Shown in pieces: positions 1 to 11,205 of a DNA stretch of 64,000 bases (positions are counted from its first letter, which is position 1; each line of letters opens with the position of its first letter). Origin of the DNA: Winogradskyella marina (GTDB taxonomy: Bacteria > Bacteroidota > Bacteroidia > Flavobacteriales > Flavobacteriaceae); the NCBI RefSeq assembly GCF_015645385.1, contig NZ_JADOET010000005.1, forward strand, positions 62,001 to 126,000. Reading direction: 5' to 3'. The position numbers and the translations under genes were made by a program. The notes under the pieces are model-generated. The model had not been told where the DNA came from. It made no database searches and saw only the letters and a program-made list of their open reading frames with translations.

Positions 1-846
1 ACAAGTACTGCTAATAATGCCAACCTTACTATTTATTATTCAAAACTAACAGCGTCAACTGACGATGATCCTGAGTTAAGAGATAGTTCAACGTTTGTAC
101 TTAATTTTGGAGCTAATAAGATTAATTTTCTTGAAAACGATTTTACATTGCCAGTAAATGATGGAGATTCAGACCTAGGTGATGATAGACTTTACTTAAA
201 AGGAGGGGAAGGAGCTATTGCAGGAATAAAATTGTTTGACGGTTTTAATACCGAAGCAGGTATGAGTAATTTTGACGTCTTTAGAAATGACTTTGTCAAT
301 TTGGAAAACGATAAGTACGTGAGTTCTAAGCGATTAGTTAACGAAGCTAATCTTGTTTTTTACGTTGACAGAGATCAGCTAGATTTATTAAATGAAGATC
401 CAGAGAACGAGCCTAATCGCTTGTACTTGTATGATGTATCAAATAAATCGCCGTTAATCGATTATTTTTTAGATGCCACTAACAGCAATTTACCTTCGTT
501 TTCTAAAGTTAGACATCTTGGTCCTTTAGAACGTGTAGATGATGAGCCAAGTAATAAAGGTGTAAAATACAAATTGAAAATTACAGAACATATCAATAAT
601 TTATTAATTAGAGATTCCACAAATGTTGAACTTGGTTTAGCGGTTTCTCTAAATGTAAATATTGAAGATCCTAGTGTAAGTTTTTCACAGAGTAAAGAGC
701 TGTCAGATGATGATTTAGATGCAACAGTGCCAATAGGTTCTATTCTAACACCAAGAGGAACTATTTTGTATGGTAATAATACATCTGAAACTAATGAAGA
801 TAAACGTGTATATCTAGAAATATTTTATACAGAACCAAATTACTAA
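1..846 (+). CDS. DUF4270 family protein, C-terminal part (5' end outside window)
   Basis: The reading frame is open from base 1, so this is the C-terminal 281 or so residues of a longer protein; a TTG at 148 could start a shorter frame, but there is no reason to use it. The protein is Asp/Asn-rich with beta-strand character and ends in a polar segment. In Flavobacteriaceae a DUF4270 lipoprotein gene normally lies directly upstream of glmS, as here (12-nt gap), and that neighbourhood is the main basis for the family call. Function of DUF4270 is unknown; the family is predicted to be exported. The signal peptide cannot be seen because the start is missing. Confidence 0.75.
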   Translation, partial: TSTANNANLTIYYSKLTASTDDDPELRDSSTFVLNFGANKINFLENDFTLPVNDGDSDLGDDRLYLKGGEGAIAGIKLFDGFNTEAGMSNFDVFRNDFVNLENDKYVSSKRLVNEANLVFYVDRDQLDLLNEDPENEPNRLYLYDVSNKSPLIDYFLDATNSNLPSFSKVRHLGPLERVDDEPSNKGVKYKLKITEHINNLLIRDSTNVELGLAVSLNVNIEDPSVSFSQSKELSDDDLDATVPIGSILTPRGTILYGNNTSETNEDKRVYLEIFYTEPNY

Positions 847-858
847 AAAAAGAAACCT

Positions 859-2706
859 ATGTGTGGAATTGTTGGATACATTGGCCATCGAGAGGCCTAT
901 CCTATTGTTATTAAAGGACTTCAAAGATTAGAATATAGAGGTTACGATAGTGCAGGTATTGCATTGTATGATGGCAACGCTATAAAGCTATCAAAGACCA
1001 AAGGCAAAGTGTCTGATCTTAAGGACAAAATAGATAATGAAATTACCACAGACGGAACTCTGGGTATTGGTCATACACGTTGGGCAACACATGGTGTACC
1101 AAACGATGTTAACTCTCATCCTCACTATTCTAATTCTGGAGATTTAGTAATTATTCATAACGGAATCATTGAAAATTATGATGCCTTAAAACAAGAATTA
1201 ATTAAACGCGGTTACACGTTTCAGTCAGAAACAGACACTGAAGTTTTGGTTAATCTTATTGAAGAAGTAAAGAAAAACGATAATTTAAAATTAGGTAAGG
1301 CAGTACAAATTGCTTTAAACCAAGTTGTCGGAGCTTATGCAATTGCTGTTTTTGACAAAAATAAACCAAACGAAATTGTTGTGGCAAAACTCGGTAGTCC
1401 GCTAGCAATAGGTGTTGGTGACGATGAGTTTTTTATAGCAAGTGATGCTTCTCCTTTTATTGAATATACAAAAAACGCCATTTATCTTGAAGATGAACAA
1501 ATGGCAATCATTAGAAGAGGCAAGGACGTCAAAGTACGAAAAATAAAAGGGGACGCTCTCGTAGATCCTTATATTCAAGAACTTCAACTTAATTTAGAGC
1601 AGATTGAAAAAGGTGGTTACGACCATTTTATGCTCAAGGAGATTTATGAACAACCAAGTGCTATTTTAGACACCTTTAGAGGACGTTTATTAAGTAATGA
1701 AGCGATCGTAAAAATGTCTGGTGTTGAGGATAACATGAAGAAATTCTTAGCCGCTGACCGAATTATCATCGTAGCTTGTGGTACATCTTGGCACGCAGGA
1801 TTAGTTGCAGAATATATTTTTGAAGATTTAGCAAGAATCCCAGTTGAGGTAGAATATGCTTCAGAATTTAGATACAGAAACCCAGTAATAACAGAGAATG
1901 ATATTGTTATTGCTATATCTCAATCTGGTGAAACCGCAGATACTTTAGCAGCTATTAAATTAGCAAAATCTAAAGGAGCCTTTGTATTTGGGGTTTGTAA
2001 TGTTGTTGGTTCCACTATTGCTAGAGAAACAGATGCTGGTGCGTATACGCATGCTGGGCCAGAAATTGGAGTGGCTTCAACAAAAGCATTTACAACGCAG
2101 ATAACCGTATTAACCTTAATGGCATTACGTTTAGCAAGAGCGAAGGGAACAATCTCTAGTTCAGAATTTAGACATCACCTTATTGAACTCGAAACGATTC
2201 CAGGAAAAGTTGAAGAAGCTTTAACGTCTGATGCTTACGTAAAAACTATCGCTGAAATTTATAAGGACTCTAAAAACTGCCTGTATTTAGGACGTGGATT
2301 TAATTTTCCTGTAGCTTTAGAGGGAGCTTTAAAACTTAAGGAGATTTCTTATATACATGCTGAAGGTTATCCTGCCGCAGAAATGAAACATGGTCCAATT
2401 GCACTTATTGATGAGCAGATGCCTGTAATTGTTATTGCAACAAAAATGGGACATTACGAAAAAGTAGTGAGTAACATCCAAGAAATAAAAGCGCGAAAGG
2501 GAAAAATTATTGGTATTGTAACAAAAGGTGATAAAAGTGTAAAAGAAGTAGCAGATCATGTGATTGAAGTCCCGGAAACAATAGAATGTTTAACTCCTCT
2601 ATTAACTACCATACCTTTACAGTTATTGTCTTATCATATCGCTGTAATGTTAGAAAAAAATGTAGATCAACCGAGAAATTTAGCAAAATCGGTTACTGTA
2701 GAGTAA
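859..2706 (+). CDS. glmS: glutamine--fructose-6-phosphate aminotransferase (isomerizing)
   Basis: It makes glucosamine-6-phosphate from fructose-6-phosphate and glutamine, the first step towards UDP-GlcNAc for peptidoglycan and LPS; cytoplasmic. The 615-residue length is normal. The protein starts MCGIVGYIG, so Cys2 is the N-terminal nucleophile of the glutaminase domain (about 1-220). Two SIS sugar-isomerase domains follow, with the motifs CGTSWHAG near 310, SQSGETADT near 355 and the C-terminal KSVTVE ending typical of GlmS. Only 12 nt separate it from the DUF4270 gene, so the two are probably co-transcribed, and there is no room for a glmS ribozyme. A strong terminator follows. Confidence 0.98.
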   Translation: MCGIVGYIGHREAYPIVIKGLQRLEYRGYDSAGIALYDGNAIKLSKTKGKVSDLKDKIDNEITTDGTLGIGHTRWATHGVPNDVNSHPHYSNSGDLVIIHNGIIENYDALKQELIKRGYTFQSETDTEVLVNLIEEVKKNDNLKLGKAVQIALNQVVGAYAIAVFDKNKPNEIVVAKLGSPLAIGVGDDEFFIASDASPFIEYTKNAIYLEDEQMAIIRRGKDVKVRKIKGDALVDPYIQELQLNLEQIEKGGYDHFMLKEIYEQPSAILDTFRGRLLSNEAIVKMSGVEDNMKKFLAADRIIIVACGTSWHAGLVAEYIFEDLARIPVEVEYASEFRYRNPVITENDIVIAISQSGETADTLAAIKLAKSKGAFVFGVCNVVGSTIARETDAGAYTHAGPEIGVASTKAFTTQITVLTLMALRLARAKGTISSSEFRHHLIELETIPGKVEEALTSDAYVKTIAEIYKDSKNCLYLGRGFNFPVALEGALKLKEISYIHAEGYPAAEMKHGPIALIDEQMPVIVIATKMGHYEKVVSNIQEIKARKGKIIGIVTKGDKSVKEVADHVIEVPETIECLTPLLTTIPLQLLSYHIAVMLEKNVDQPRNLAKSVTVE

Positions 2707-2728
2707 AATAAGCCCATAAAAAATAGTT

Positions 2729-2777
2729 AAAAACGCTTTAAGTTTGAGTAATCCTCAAATTTAGAGCGTTTTTTTTC
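2729..2777 (+). terminator. rho-independent terminator of glmS
   Basis: A hairpin with arms aaaacgctttaagtttgag and its near-perfect complement (one G-T/T mismatch region) is followed by eight T residues. It closes the DUF4270-glmS unit. Confidence 0.85.
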
Positions 2778-2876
2778 GAATTTTTATTATGCGTGCATAG
2801 ATTTTTGCGAATTTATTACTTAATTTTCATATATTTAATTAAATTGCTAATCTAACAAATTAACTAATTATCTAAC

Positions 2877-5639
2877 ATGAAGACAATCTTAAAGCTTTTC
2901 ACTATGCTTTTTTGTGTGGCATCTTTTGCTCAAACCACAATAAAAGGTAAAATTATCGACAATTCTGGGTTGCCATTACCTGGTGCAAATATAATCGTTG
3001 TAGGTACAAGTACAGGTACTGTCTCTGACTTTGATGGATTCTACACACTAGTGGTGAATCAAGAACCACCATTTTCAGTCCGAATAAGTTATACCGGATT
3101 TGAAGCACAAACTATTGATGTTGTAACTAATAATCAAACTGTTGATGTCACATTATACGAAGGGAGTGCATTTGATGAAGTTGTAATTTCTGCATCTCGT
3201 ACACCTGAACGAATTTTTGAATCACCAGTAACTGTAGAACGTTTTGGTTTAAAAGAAATTAAAAATACGGCTTCTGCGAGTTTTTATGAAGGGCTTGAGA
3301 ACCTTAAAGGTGTGGATGTTAATACTAATAGTTTAACGTTTAAGTCTGTAAACACCAGAGGTTTTGCCACTTTCGCAAATACACGTTTTATGCAATTGGT
3401 AGATGGTATGGATAATTCAGCTCCAGCATTAAACTTTCCAATTGGAAATTTAGTTGGAATGAATGAAACGGATGTTTTAAGTGTAGAACTTTTACCCGGA
3501 GCAGCATCAGCATTGTATGGTGCAAATGCCTTTAATGGTATTTTATTTATGCGTAGTAAGAATCCTTTTGATTTCGAAGGTATCAGTGCTTACCATAAAC
3601 AAGGTATTACATCGCAAGATGCAGGTGGAGATAACACATATAGAGATACTGGTATTAGAATGGCATACAAATTCAGTGAAAAATTTGCTGCCAAGGTAAA
3701 CTTCGGATGGTTAAAAGGAACAGACTGGACTGCTAATAATTATAACGGTAAACCCGGAACAGGTGATACTAGAGAAAGCGTAGGGTACGATGGTATCAAT
3801 ATTTATGGTGATTTAGTATCTACGAATATTAGAAATGCTTCTGGATTAGGTATCATTCCAGATGTTGTAGTAAGTAGAACAGGTTACGAAGAAAAAGACT
3901 TAACCGACTATAATGCAGAAAGTATAAAAGCAGATTGGGGATTATACTTTAGACCATGGGAAAATGATTTTGAAATTCAATACGTTGGAAAATATGGTAC
4001 AGGTAATACTATTTATCAAGGTAGTAATAGATACAATATTGCTGGATTTTCTCAGCAACAGCATAAAATTGAAGTGCGAAACGACAATTTTTTCGTTAGA
4101 GGTTATGTAGTTTCTGATGATGCTGGTGATTCTTATGACATGGTCTTTACAGGTGTTAACATTTTAAATGCTTGGAAGCCTCATTCTCAATGGTTTGAAG
4201 AATACATTGGTGCTTACGCAGGTGCAACCCTAGGTGGTGCTACAGATGCAGAAGCACATACTGCTGCTAGAGCAGCTGCAGAAACTGGTCGATTTGAGCC
4301 TGGCACTCCAGAGTTCGAAGCGGCATTTGAAAGAACTATTAATGATCCTAGTTTACTTACAGGGTCTCAGTTTAAAGATCAATCAAAATATTATCATAGC
4401 GATGCCAACTACAACTTTAGTCATTTATGGGATGCTGTAGATATTCAAGTAGGTGGTTCTTATAGACAATACAGTTTAAATTCTTCGGGAACTATTTATA
4501 CGGATTTTGATGGTCCTATTGATTATTCTGAATATGGAATTTATACACAACTTCAGAAGGAAATAGACTTAAATGAAGATATGAAATTAAAACTTACGGG
4601 TTCTGCTCGTTATGATAAGTCTGAATTTTTTGATGGTTTTCTTTCCCCAAGAGTTTCTGCCGGTTTAACCGTAAATAGAGATCATAACATTAGAGCTTCT
4701 GTACAAACTGGTTTTAGAAACCCAACCACACAAGATTTATTTATTGGTCTCGATGCTGGTTCAAGGGTCTTAGTAGGATCTGCACCTGCAAATTTAGACC
4801 GTTATGAAAGAACTCATGCTGTCAATCCAGGAGGAATTGCTTTAGGTCAGCCAGCTTCGATTACGCAAACAGGACGAGCAGCCTATGAAAATTCATATTT
4901 AGCCTCTTCTGTGGATGCTTATTTAGCTAGTGGTAATACCGTTGACACAAGAGATTCAAGTTTATTAGAAGTAGGTAATTCTGATATCGTAAAACCTGAA
5001 AAAATTACGTCTATGGAAGTTGGATATAGAGGTAAGTTAGATAAGGTGATCATAGATATGAGCGTTTATTATAACAAGTACCAAGATTTTATTTCGGGTG
5101 AGGTTGTTAGTGCACCTTTATATGGAACTGTTGGAACTAATGATATTTCTGTTAATGCCATTTCAAATGGTGATTATAGAGATTATCAAACTTATAATAA
5201 TTCAGAAGCTGACGTTAATTCCTATGGAGGATCTATAGGTTTAGATATAAAAGTTTTAGGAGGTTTTGATCTTGGAGGAAGTTATACTTATACAAAACAA
5301 GATTTTGATCAAGCTGCTTTCCCAGATTTTATAACAAGTTTTAACACACCAGAGCATAAGGCAAAGCTGAGTTTTGGTAATACAGAAGTGGCTAAGAATC
5401 TAGGTTTTAATGTCGCTTGGAGATGGAGTGATGACTATTACTGGCAAGCAACCTTTGGTAATGGAAACATTCCAGCTTATCATAATATAGACGCTCAACT
5501 AAACTTTAAAATTCCAGCACTTAAGTCTTCATTAAAGGTAGGTGCAACCAACTTACTTGGTGATGAATATTTTACGGCAATTGGAGTTGGAAGTATCGGC
5601 TCTATGTATTATGCATCTTGGACTATTAATAATTTATAA
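2877..5639 (+). CDS. TonB-dependent receptor with N-terminal carboxypeptidase-like domain
   Basis: A 920-residue outer membrane receptor. A signal peptide (about 1-18, ending SFAQ) leads into a CarboxypepD_reg-like beta domain (about 20-105, with the PLPGANIIVVGTSTGTVSDFDG pattern), a TonB-box-like EVVISASR near 107, a plug domain with the NTRGFATFANTRF and LLPGAASALYGANAFNGI motifs, then a 22-strand-type barrel. It lacks a SusD partner; 11 nt downstream is an SGNH-type lipoprotein gene instead, so the pair probably handles one substrate, perhaps a lipid or ester. The substrate is unknown. The downstream shared terminator indicates a two-gene unit. Confidence 0.9.
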   Translation: MKTILKLFTMLFCVASFAQTTIKGKIIDNSGLPLPGANIIVVGTSTGTVSDFDGFYTLVVNQEPPFSVRISYTGFEAQTIDVVTNNQTVDVTLYEGSAFDEVVISASRTPERIFESPVTVERFGLKEIKNTASASFYEGLENLKGVDVNTNSLTFKSVNTRGFATFANTRFMQLVDGMDNSAPALNFPIGNLVGMNETDVLSVELLPGAASALYGANAFNGILFMRSKNPFDFEGISAYHKQGITSQDAGGDNTYRDTGIRMAYKFSEKFAAKVNFGWLKGTDWTANNYNGKPGTGDTRESVGYDGINIYGDLVSTNIRNASGLGIIPDVVVSRTGYEEKDLTDYNAESIKADWGLYFRPWENDFEIQYVGKYGTGNTIYQGSNRYNIAGFSQQQHKIEVRNDNFFVRGYVVSDDAGDSYDMVFTGVNILNAWKPHSQWFEEYIGAYAGATLGGATDAEAHTAARAAAETGRFEPGTPEFEAAFERTINDPSLLTGSQFKDQSKYYHSDANYNFSHLWDAVDIQVGGSYRQYSLNSSGTIYTDFDGPIDYSEYGIYTQLQKEIDLNEDMKLKLTGSARYDKSEFFDGFLSPRVSAGLTVNRDHNIRASVQTGFRNPTTQDLFIGLDAGSRVLVGSAPANLDRYERTHAVNPGGIALGQPASITQTGRAAYENSYLASSVDAYLASGNTVDTRDSSLLEVGNSDIVKPEKITSMEVGYRGKLDKVIIDMSVYYNKYQDFISGEVVSAPLYGTVGTNDISVNAISNGDYRDYQTYNNSEADVNSYGGSIGLDIKVLGGFDLGGSYTYTKQDFDQAAFPDFITSFNTPEHKAKLSFGNTEVAKNLGFNVAWRWSDDYYWQATFGNGNIPAYHNIDAQLNFKIPALKSSLKVGATNLLGDEYFTAIGVGSIGSMYYASWTINNL

Positions 5640-5650
5640 AATTAATAAAA

Positions 5651-7309
5651 ATGAAAAAATTTAAATATATATTTCTTTCAGCTGTACTCATTGGGTTTAC
5701 AGCGTGTAGTGATGATGATTTTGATTATAACCCTACACCAGAACCGTTACCGGAATTAACAACAGGATCCTTAGATTTTTCAACGTATGTTGCTGTTGGA
5801 GCATCGTTCACGGCAGGTTTTACTGATAATGCATTATTTATTAATGCACAAGAAAATTCATTCCCAAACATATTATCACAACAGTTTGCATCAAGCAATG
5901 GTGGTAGCTTTACACAACCTTTAATGAGTGATAATATTGGAGGTTTACTTATAGGTGGTATGCAAGATCCAAGATTTGGTCCGAGACTATTTTTTGATGG
6001 CTCAGGGCCAACGGGTTTACCTGCAACACCAACGACGGAAACAACAAACGTTTTGTCAGGACCATTTACTAATTTAGGAGTTCCAGGTGCAAAAAGTTTT
6101 CATTTTGTGGCACCAGGTTATGGTAATCTTGCAGGAGTGCCAGTAGGAGCTGCTAATCCTTATTTTGCAAGAATGGCCTCATCGCCAGACGCAACGGTTA
6201 TTGGTGATGCTGTAGCTCAAAACCCAACATTTTTTACACTATCTGAGATCGGTGGAAATGATGTGTTAGGGTATGCAACTTCTGGTGGAATAGGTGTTGA
6301 TCAGACGGGGAATTTAGATCCATCTACTTATGGTGGCAACGATATTACAGATCCTAATGTATTTGCACAGGTTTTTTCAGGTCTTGTAGATGCTTTAACT
6401 GCAAACGGAGCAAAAGGAGCAATTGCTAATGTACCTTATATAACCAACCTTACGCATTTTACTACAGTTCCGCATAACCCATTGAGTCCTGCGAACCCTA
6501 GTTTTGGACCATTAATTCCAACATTGAATGGAGTTTTTGGGCAATTAAATCAGGTATATGGATATTTAGAATCAGTAGGTGTTATTAATGATGCTGCAGA
6601 GCGTTCTGTAGTTTTCTCAGAAACTGAAGCAAGTGCTGTTCTTATAAAAGATGAAACTTTAACGGATATTTCTGATGACATAATTGGTGTTTTAAGTGCA
6701 AGTCCAACGTTTCCTGCTTTTGTAGAATCGTTTGGACTACCAGCCGAAGCAGCTCCTTTAGTAGCTAATTTATTTGGTGGTATTTATGGACAGACAAGAC
6801 AAGCTACCTCTGAAGAATTGTTAGTGTTACCAAGTAGTTCTATTATTGGTACAGTAAACACAAGTACAATGGCCTTTTTAGAATCACAAGGCTTACCAGC
6901 AAGTCTTGCAGGACAGTTTTCAGTAGAAGGTGTTACAAATCCTTTAGAAGATAAATGGGTGTTATTACCAAGCGAACAACTTGCCATTAAAAATGCGACT
7001 GACGCTTATAACGCTACTATAGATGCCGTAGCTACATCTAAAGGTTTGGCAGTCGTAGATTTTAAAGGCATATTGGAAGAAGCTTCAACAACAGGAATTT
7101 CTGATGGCGACTTTACCTTAACAACAGATTTGGTTACTGGTGGACTTGTGAGTTTAGATGGAGTTCATTTAACCGCTAGAGGTTATGCAATAATGGCTAA
7201 TAAATTTTTGGAAGCTATAGATTTAACGTATGGCTCTAATTTTATAGCTGCAGGTGTTAAAGCGAATACAGGAGATTACCCTACAAACTATTCGCCTACA
7301 CTTCAATAA
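5651..7309 (+). CDS. SGNH/GDSL-type hydrolase-like lipoprotein
   Basis: A 552-residue predicted lipoprotein: MKKFKYIFLSAVLIGFTACSDDD has a lipobox with Cys near residue 19. The first block near 45-55 reads VAVGASFTAGF, which matches the GDSL-family block I pattern with Ser in place of the classic GDS; block III-like GGNDVLGYA (near 195) and a C-terminal DGVHLTARGYAIMAN (D-x-x-H block V, near 505) are clear. These are the oxyanion Asn and catalytic Asp/His of SGNH hydrolases. It sits 11 nt after a TonB receptor and was probably acquired as its surface or periplasmic partner. The natural ester substrate cannot be read from sequence; a fatty acid or acylated-glycan role is possible. Confidence 0.82.
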   Translation: MKKFKYIFLSAVLIGFTACSDDDFDYNPTPEPLPELTTGSLDFSTYVAVGASFTAGFTDNALFINAQENSFPNILSQQFASSNGGSFTQPLMSDNIGGLLIGGMQDPRFGPRLFFDGSGPTGLPATPTTETTNVLSGPFTNLGVPGAKSFHFVAPGYGNLAGVPVGAANPYFARMASSPDATVIGDAVAQNPTFFTLSEIGGNDVLGYATSGGIGVDQTGNLDPSTYGGNDITDPNVFAQVFSGLVDALTANGAKGAIANVPYITNLTHFTTVPHNPLSPANPSFGPLIPTLNGVFGQLNQVYGYLESVGVINDAAERSVVFSETEASAVLIKDETLTDISDDIIGVLSASPTFPAFVESFGLPAEAAPLVANLFGGIYGQTRQATSEELLVLPSSSIIGTVNTSTMAFLESQGLPASLAGQFSVEGVTNPLEDKWVLLPSEQLAIKNATDAYNATIDAVATSKGLAVVDFKGILEEASTTGISDGDFTLTTDLVTGGLVSLDGVHLTARGYAIMANKFLEAIDLTYGSNFIAAGVKANTGDYPTNYSPTLQ

Positions 7310-7332
7310 ATACCCTTTATTTATTATCACGA

Positions 7333-7360
7333 AACACGCTCGAAATGAGCGTGTTTTTTT
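7333..7360 (+). terminator. rho-independent terminator after the receptor/SGNH pair
   Basis: Nine-bp arms aacacgctc (7333-7341) and gagcgtgtt (7347-7355) enclose a 5-nt loop and are followed by a T-run. Confidence 0.9.
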
Positions 7361-7396
7361 ATTCAGTAAATACTATTATTTTTTTAAATAAAAACA

Positions 7397-7404
7397 TATC
7401 TTTG
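7397..7404 (+). promoter_or_regulatory. -7 box of the atpD promoter
   Basis: TATCTTTG matches the Bacteroidota -7 consensus TAnnTTTG. It would give a leader of about 75-80 nt before atpD. That leader can fold: gaaaaac (7411-7417) pairs with gtttttc (7446-7452) around an inner ctcaa/ttgag stem. A clear TTTG at -33 is not seen. Confidence 0.6.
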
Positions 7405-7485
7405 CAGCGCGAAAAACCAACGCACTCAACTTGATTGAGAAACGTGTTTTTCATATTTAAACTATTGCAAAACAAAAACATATAA

Positions 7486-8997
<1,512 letters not shown>

Positions 8998-9007
8998 CCG
9001 AAGCTAA

Positions 9008-9083
9008 TACTGAAAACTTATTTCAGTAGCTCTTAATTTGAACCTCAAATAAAAACAAAAAGACCCTGAACTAAATTCAGGGT
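9008..9083 (+). repeat. two intercistronic hairpins between atpD and atpC
   Basis: Two perfect small inverted repeats lie in the 104-nt gap: tactgaaa/tttcagta (9008-9015 and 9021-9028) and accctgaa/ttcagggt (9063-9070 and 9076-9083). Neither has a following T-run, so read-through to atpC is expected. The first resembles the CTGAA...TTCAG dispersed repeats seen at 21248 and 29086. They may set the atpD:atpC transcript ratio. Confidence 0.55.
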
Positions 9084-9101
9084 AGTAAAACAAGTTTTAC
9101 T

Positions 9102-9380
9102 ATGTATTTAGAAATTGTATCACCAGAAGCCACATTATTTAACGGAGAAGTTACTTCAGTAACGGTTCCTGGAATAAATGGTGAATTTCAAATGTTGAAT
9201 AACCACGCTCCTATTGTCTCTATCCTTAAAGAAGGCCATGTGAAAGTTGAGAGTAGTAACGTTCAATTAGAAAAAGAGGTTGAAGCTAAATTTACAAAAT
9301 CCGATAAAGGTGTTTGGTTAGCTATCAATTCTGGAACATTAGAAATGAAAGATAATAAGCTAATTATTTTAGCGGATTAA
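9102..9380 (+). CDS. atpC: F-type ATP synthase subunit epsilon
   Basis: The 92-residue epsilon subunit of F1, part of the rotating central stalk. It contains the N-terminal beta-sandwich (LEIVSPEATLFNGEVTSVTVPG, with the NNHAPIV loop near 40), and ends shortly after the sandwich, so the C-terminal two-helix inhibitory domain of longer bacterial epsilons is missing. Short epsilon subunits are usual in Bacteroidota. It is preceded by atpD and followed by a bidirectional terminator. Confidence 0.95.
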   Translation: MYLEIVSPEATLFNGEVTSVTVPGINGEFQMLNNHAPIVSILKEGHVKVESSNVQLEKEVEAKFTKSDKGVWLAINSGTLEMKDNKLIILAD

Positions 9381-9400
9381 CACCTATTATTATAAAATAA

Positions 9401-9436
9401 AAAAGCGCGAAATAACTTATTTCGCGCTTTTTTTTG
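9401..9436 (+). terminator. bidirectional terminator between atpC and the convergent oxidoreductase gene
   Basis: Perfect 12-bp arms aaagcgcgaaat (9402-9413) and atttcgcgcttt (9419-9430), 5-nt loop, A-run before and T-run after; serves both strands. Confidence 0.9.
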
Positions 9437-9438
9437 TT

Positions 9439-10413
9439 TTACAACTTACCTAAAATTTTATCCATTACCCAAGCCGTATGCAGTCCACTTTTTCCAGTTG
9501 ATGGATGTTGCGAAATCCCATTAATATGCTTTTGCATATTTTCAACATGATATAATTGTATTGGATTAGGATTATCTATTATAAATGTCTCGCTATTTTT
9601 ATCAGTAATTAATTGAATAGGGTGATCACTAAAAATAGAAAAACATACTTCACCTTCACTACCAACGATTCTAACGCTGTCTTCTCTTTTATATGCACCA
9701 AAATTCCAAATAGCAGAACCTATAACACCTGAATCATGCAACCACGAACCAGAAATAGCATCTTTAGCAGTATACAATTCTTGTTGATTTAAACACACAC
9801 CACTAGCCTCTTTAATACCTCCTAATAAGTAAACAAATAAATCTAGCCCATGACTTGCCAAGTCATCAAAATAACCTGCTGGTGCAATTTTAGCATCGGT
9901 TCTCCAATTATAATCATCCGATAAATCTATGGGACTAGGTGTACGCGATAAATTCCAATTAATATATCTTACAGCACCTATAGCATTGTGATCTAACAGT
10001 GATTTTACTTTATCAAATCTAGGTAAAGACCGACGATAATAAGCCACAAATAAAGGTATATCTCGTTTTGCGAAAGCAGTGTAAATAGCTTTACATTCTG
10101 TATAACTAGGAGCCATTGGTTTTTCTATACAGCAAATTTTTCCAGCTTTAGCTACTTTTAAAGCATAATAATGATGACTATCAGGCGGAGTTGCGATGTA
10201 AACGGCCTCAACATCCTTATCATTAATAAGCGCATCTGCATCGTCATAATACGTTTTTACATGATGTCGTTGTGCATAATCTTTAGCCAATTCTAAGCGT
10301 CTACGCATCACTGCGACAAGCTCAAAACCATCAACTAAACTATACGCTGGACCACTTTTAACTTCGGTAACATCACCACAACCAATAATTCCCCATTTTA
10401 AATTTGGATCCAT
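9439..10413 (-). CDS. Gfo/Idh/MocA family NAD(P)-dependent oxidoreductase
   Basis: A 324-residue Rossmann-fold dehydrogenase, cytoplasmic. The N-terminus WGIIGCGDVTE is the dinucleotide-binding GxGxxG-type loop, followed by the ATPPDSHHYYAL helix and the family signature CCIEKPMAPSY near 115 (Glu-Lys-Pro). The C-terminal half is the alpha/beta substrate domain. Its substrate, probably a sugar or polyol, cannot be told from sequence. Oddly, its ATG directly abuts the stop codon of the S24 repressor gene, so both are on one transcript and it may be induced with the SOS-like regulon. Confidence 0.88.
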   Translation of the reverse strand: MDPNLKWGIIGCGDVTEVKSGPAYSLVDGFELVAVMRRRLELAKDYAQRHHVKTYYDDADALINDKDVEAVYIATPPDSHHYYALKVAKAGKICCIEKPMAPSYTECKAIYTAFAKRDIPLFVAYYRRSLPRFDKVKSLLDHNAIGAVRYINWNLSRTPSPIDLSDDYNWRTDAKIAPAGYFDDLASHGLDLFVYLLGGIKEASGVCLNQQELYTAKDAISGSWLHDSGVIGSAIWNFGAYKREDSVRIVGSEGEVCFSIFSDHPIQLITDKNSETFIIDNPNPIQLYHVENMQKHINGISQHPSTGKSGLHTAWVMDKILGKL

Positions 10414-11181
10414 TTATAACCGTTTTATAGTTTCTAATTCAACTTTCAGTTCTTGAAACATCGTCATAATACTACTCAATTTTAATTCCTTTTCATCGTA
10501 TTCTTGGGTGTTGATACAGCAAGTGAATTCCCAAACCTCTAAAATAGTCTCGCGAGCAACCAAATAGGGTTGGTAGCTTTTATTATCTGAACTTAATAAT
10601 AAACTTGTAGTATCTCCCTCTGGAACATAAACGCGCTTATAAACCAAACCATCATCCTTAGTTAATATAATATACGTGCGTCCATTTTTAATATCTGCAA
10701 TATCTTCCAAAAATTTTGCCACTATAAAAGCTCCATCCTTTACAGGTAACATAGAATCGCCTTTAATAGGAAATGCTCTGTGTGTTCCAGTAGGTAAAAA
10801 GGGCAATTTTATTTTTTGAAGTTGCTCTATGTATTCTGGGTCATCATAACCAGACAAATAACCTGCAGAGGCCTTTGCTGGTATAATTTCTATTAAATCT
10901 TCATTGTTTTCGCTAACCGTTACCGGAAATAGCACACGCTTATTTCCTACTTCTATAAACGAGGTGTCTTTTGCCTTACGCAAGTCATTCTTAACTAAAA
11001 TATCAATAGGAATATCAAAGAAATTAGACAGGTCTATTAAACGGTCTATTGGAGGCTCAGAACGGCCTTCTTCATAAGAACCCACAACAGAGCGTGTCCA
11101 ATTAAGTTCGTCTGCAAAACGCTCTTGAGACAGCTTTCTAAGCGCGCGTAAATGTTTTATGTTGGCCTGAATTGGCTTCAT
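10414..11181 (-). CDS. LexA-like repressor: Cro/C1-type HTH plus S24 self-cleavage domain
   Basis: A 255-residue transcription repressor. Residues 8-62 form an XRE/Cro-C1 helix-turn-helix (LRKLSQERFADEL, VVGSYEEGRSEPP). The C-terminal S24 domain has a candidate Ala106-Gly107 cleavage bond (KASAGYLSGY), the nucleophile Ser143 in GDSMLPV and the general base Lys182 in VYKRVY. This is the LexA/CI logic: RecA-stimulated self-cleavage after DNA damage. It is transcribed away from a DnaE2-type polymerase gene and near a Y-family polymerase gene, so it probably controls the mutagenesis cluster. Candidate operators lie 25-61 bp upstream of its start. Confidence 0.9.
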   Translation of the reverse strand: MKPIQANIKHLRALRKLSQERFADELNWTRSVVGSYEEGRSEPPIDRLIDLSNFFDIPIDILVKNDLRKAKDTSFIEVGNKRVLFPVTVSENNEDLIEIIPAKASAGYLSGYDDPEYIEQLQKIKLPFLPTGTHRAFPIKGDSMLPVKDGAFIVAKFLEDIADIKNGRTYIILTKDDGLVYKRVYVPEGDTTSLLLSSDNKSYQPYLVARETILEVWEFTCCINTQEYDEKELKLSSIMTMFQELKVELETIKRL

Positions 11182-11205
11182 TAAATTATAGTTTTAACAT
11201 TAATT

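Noticed and set aside
847-858. A glmS ribozyme before glmS
   Set aside because: Only 12 nt separate glmS from the upstream gene, and the ribozyme is not expected in this phylum.
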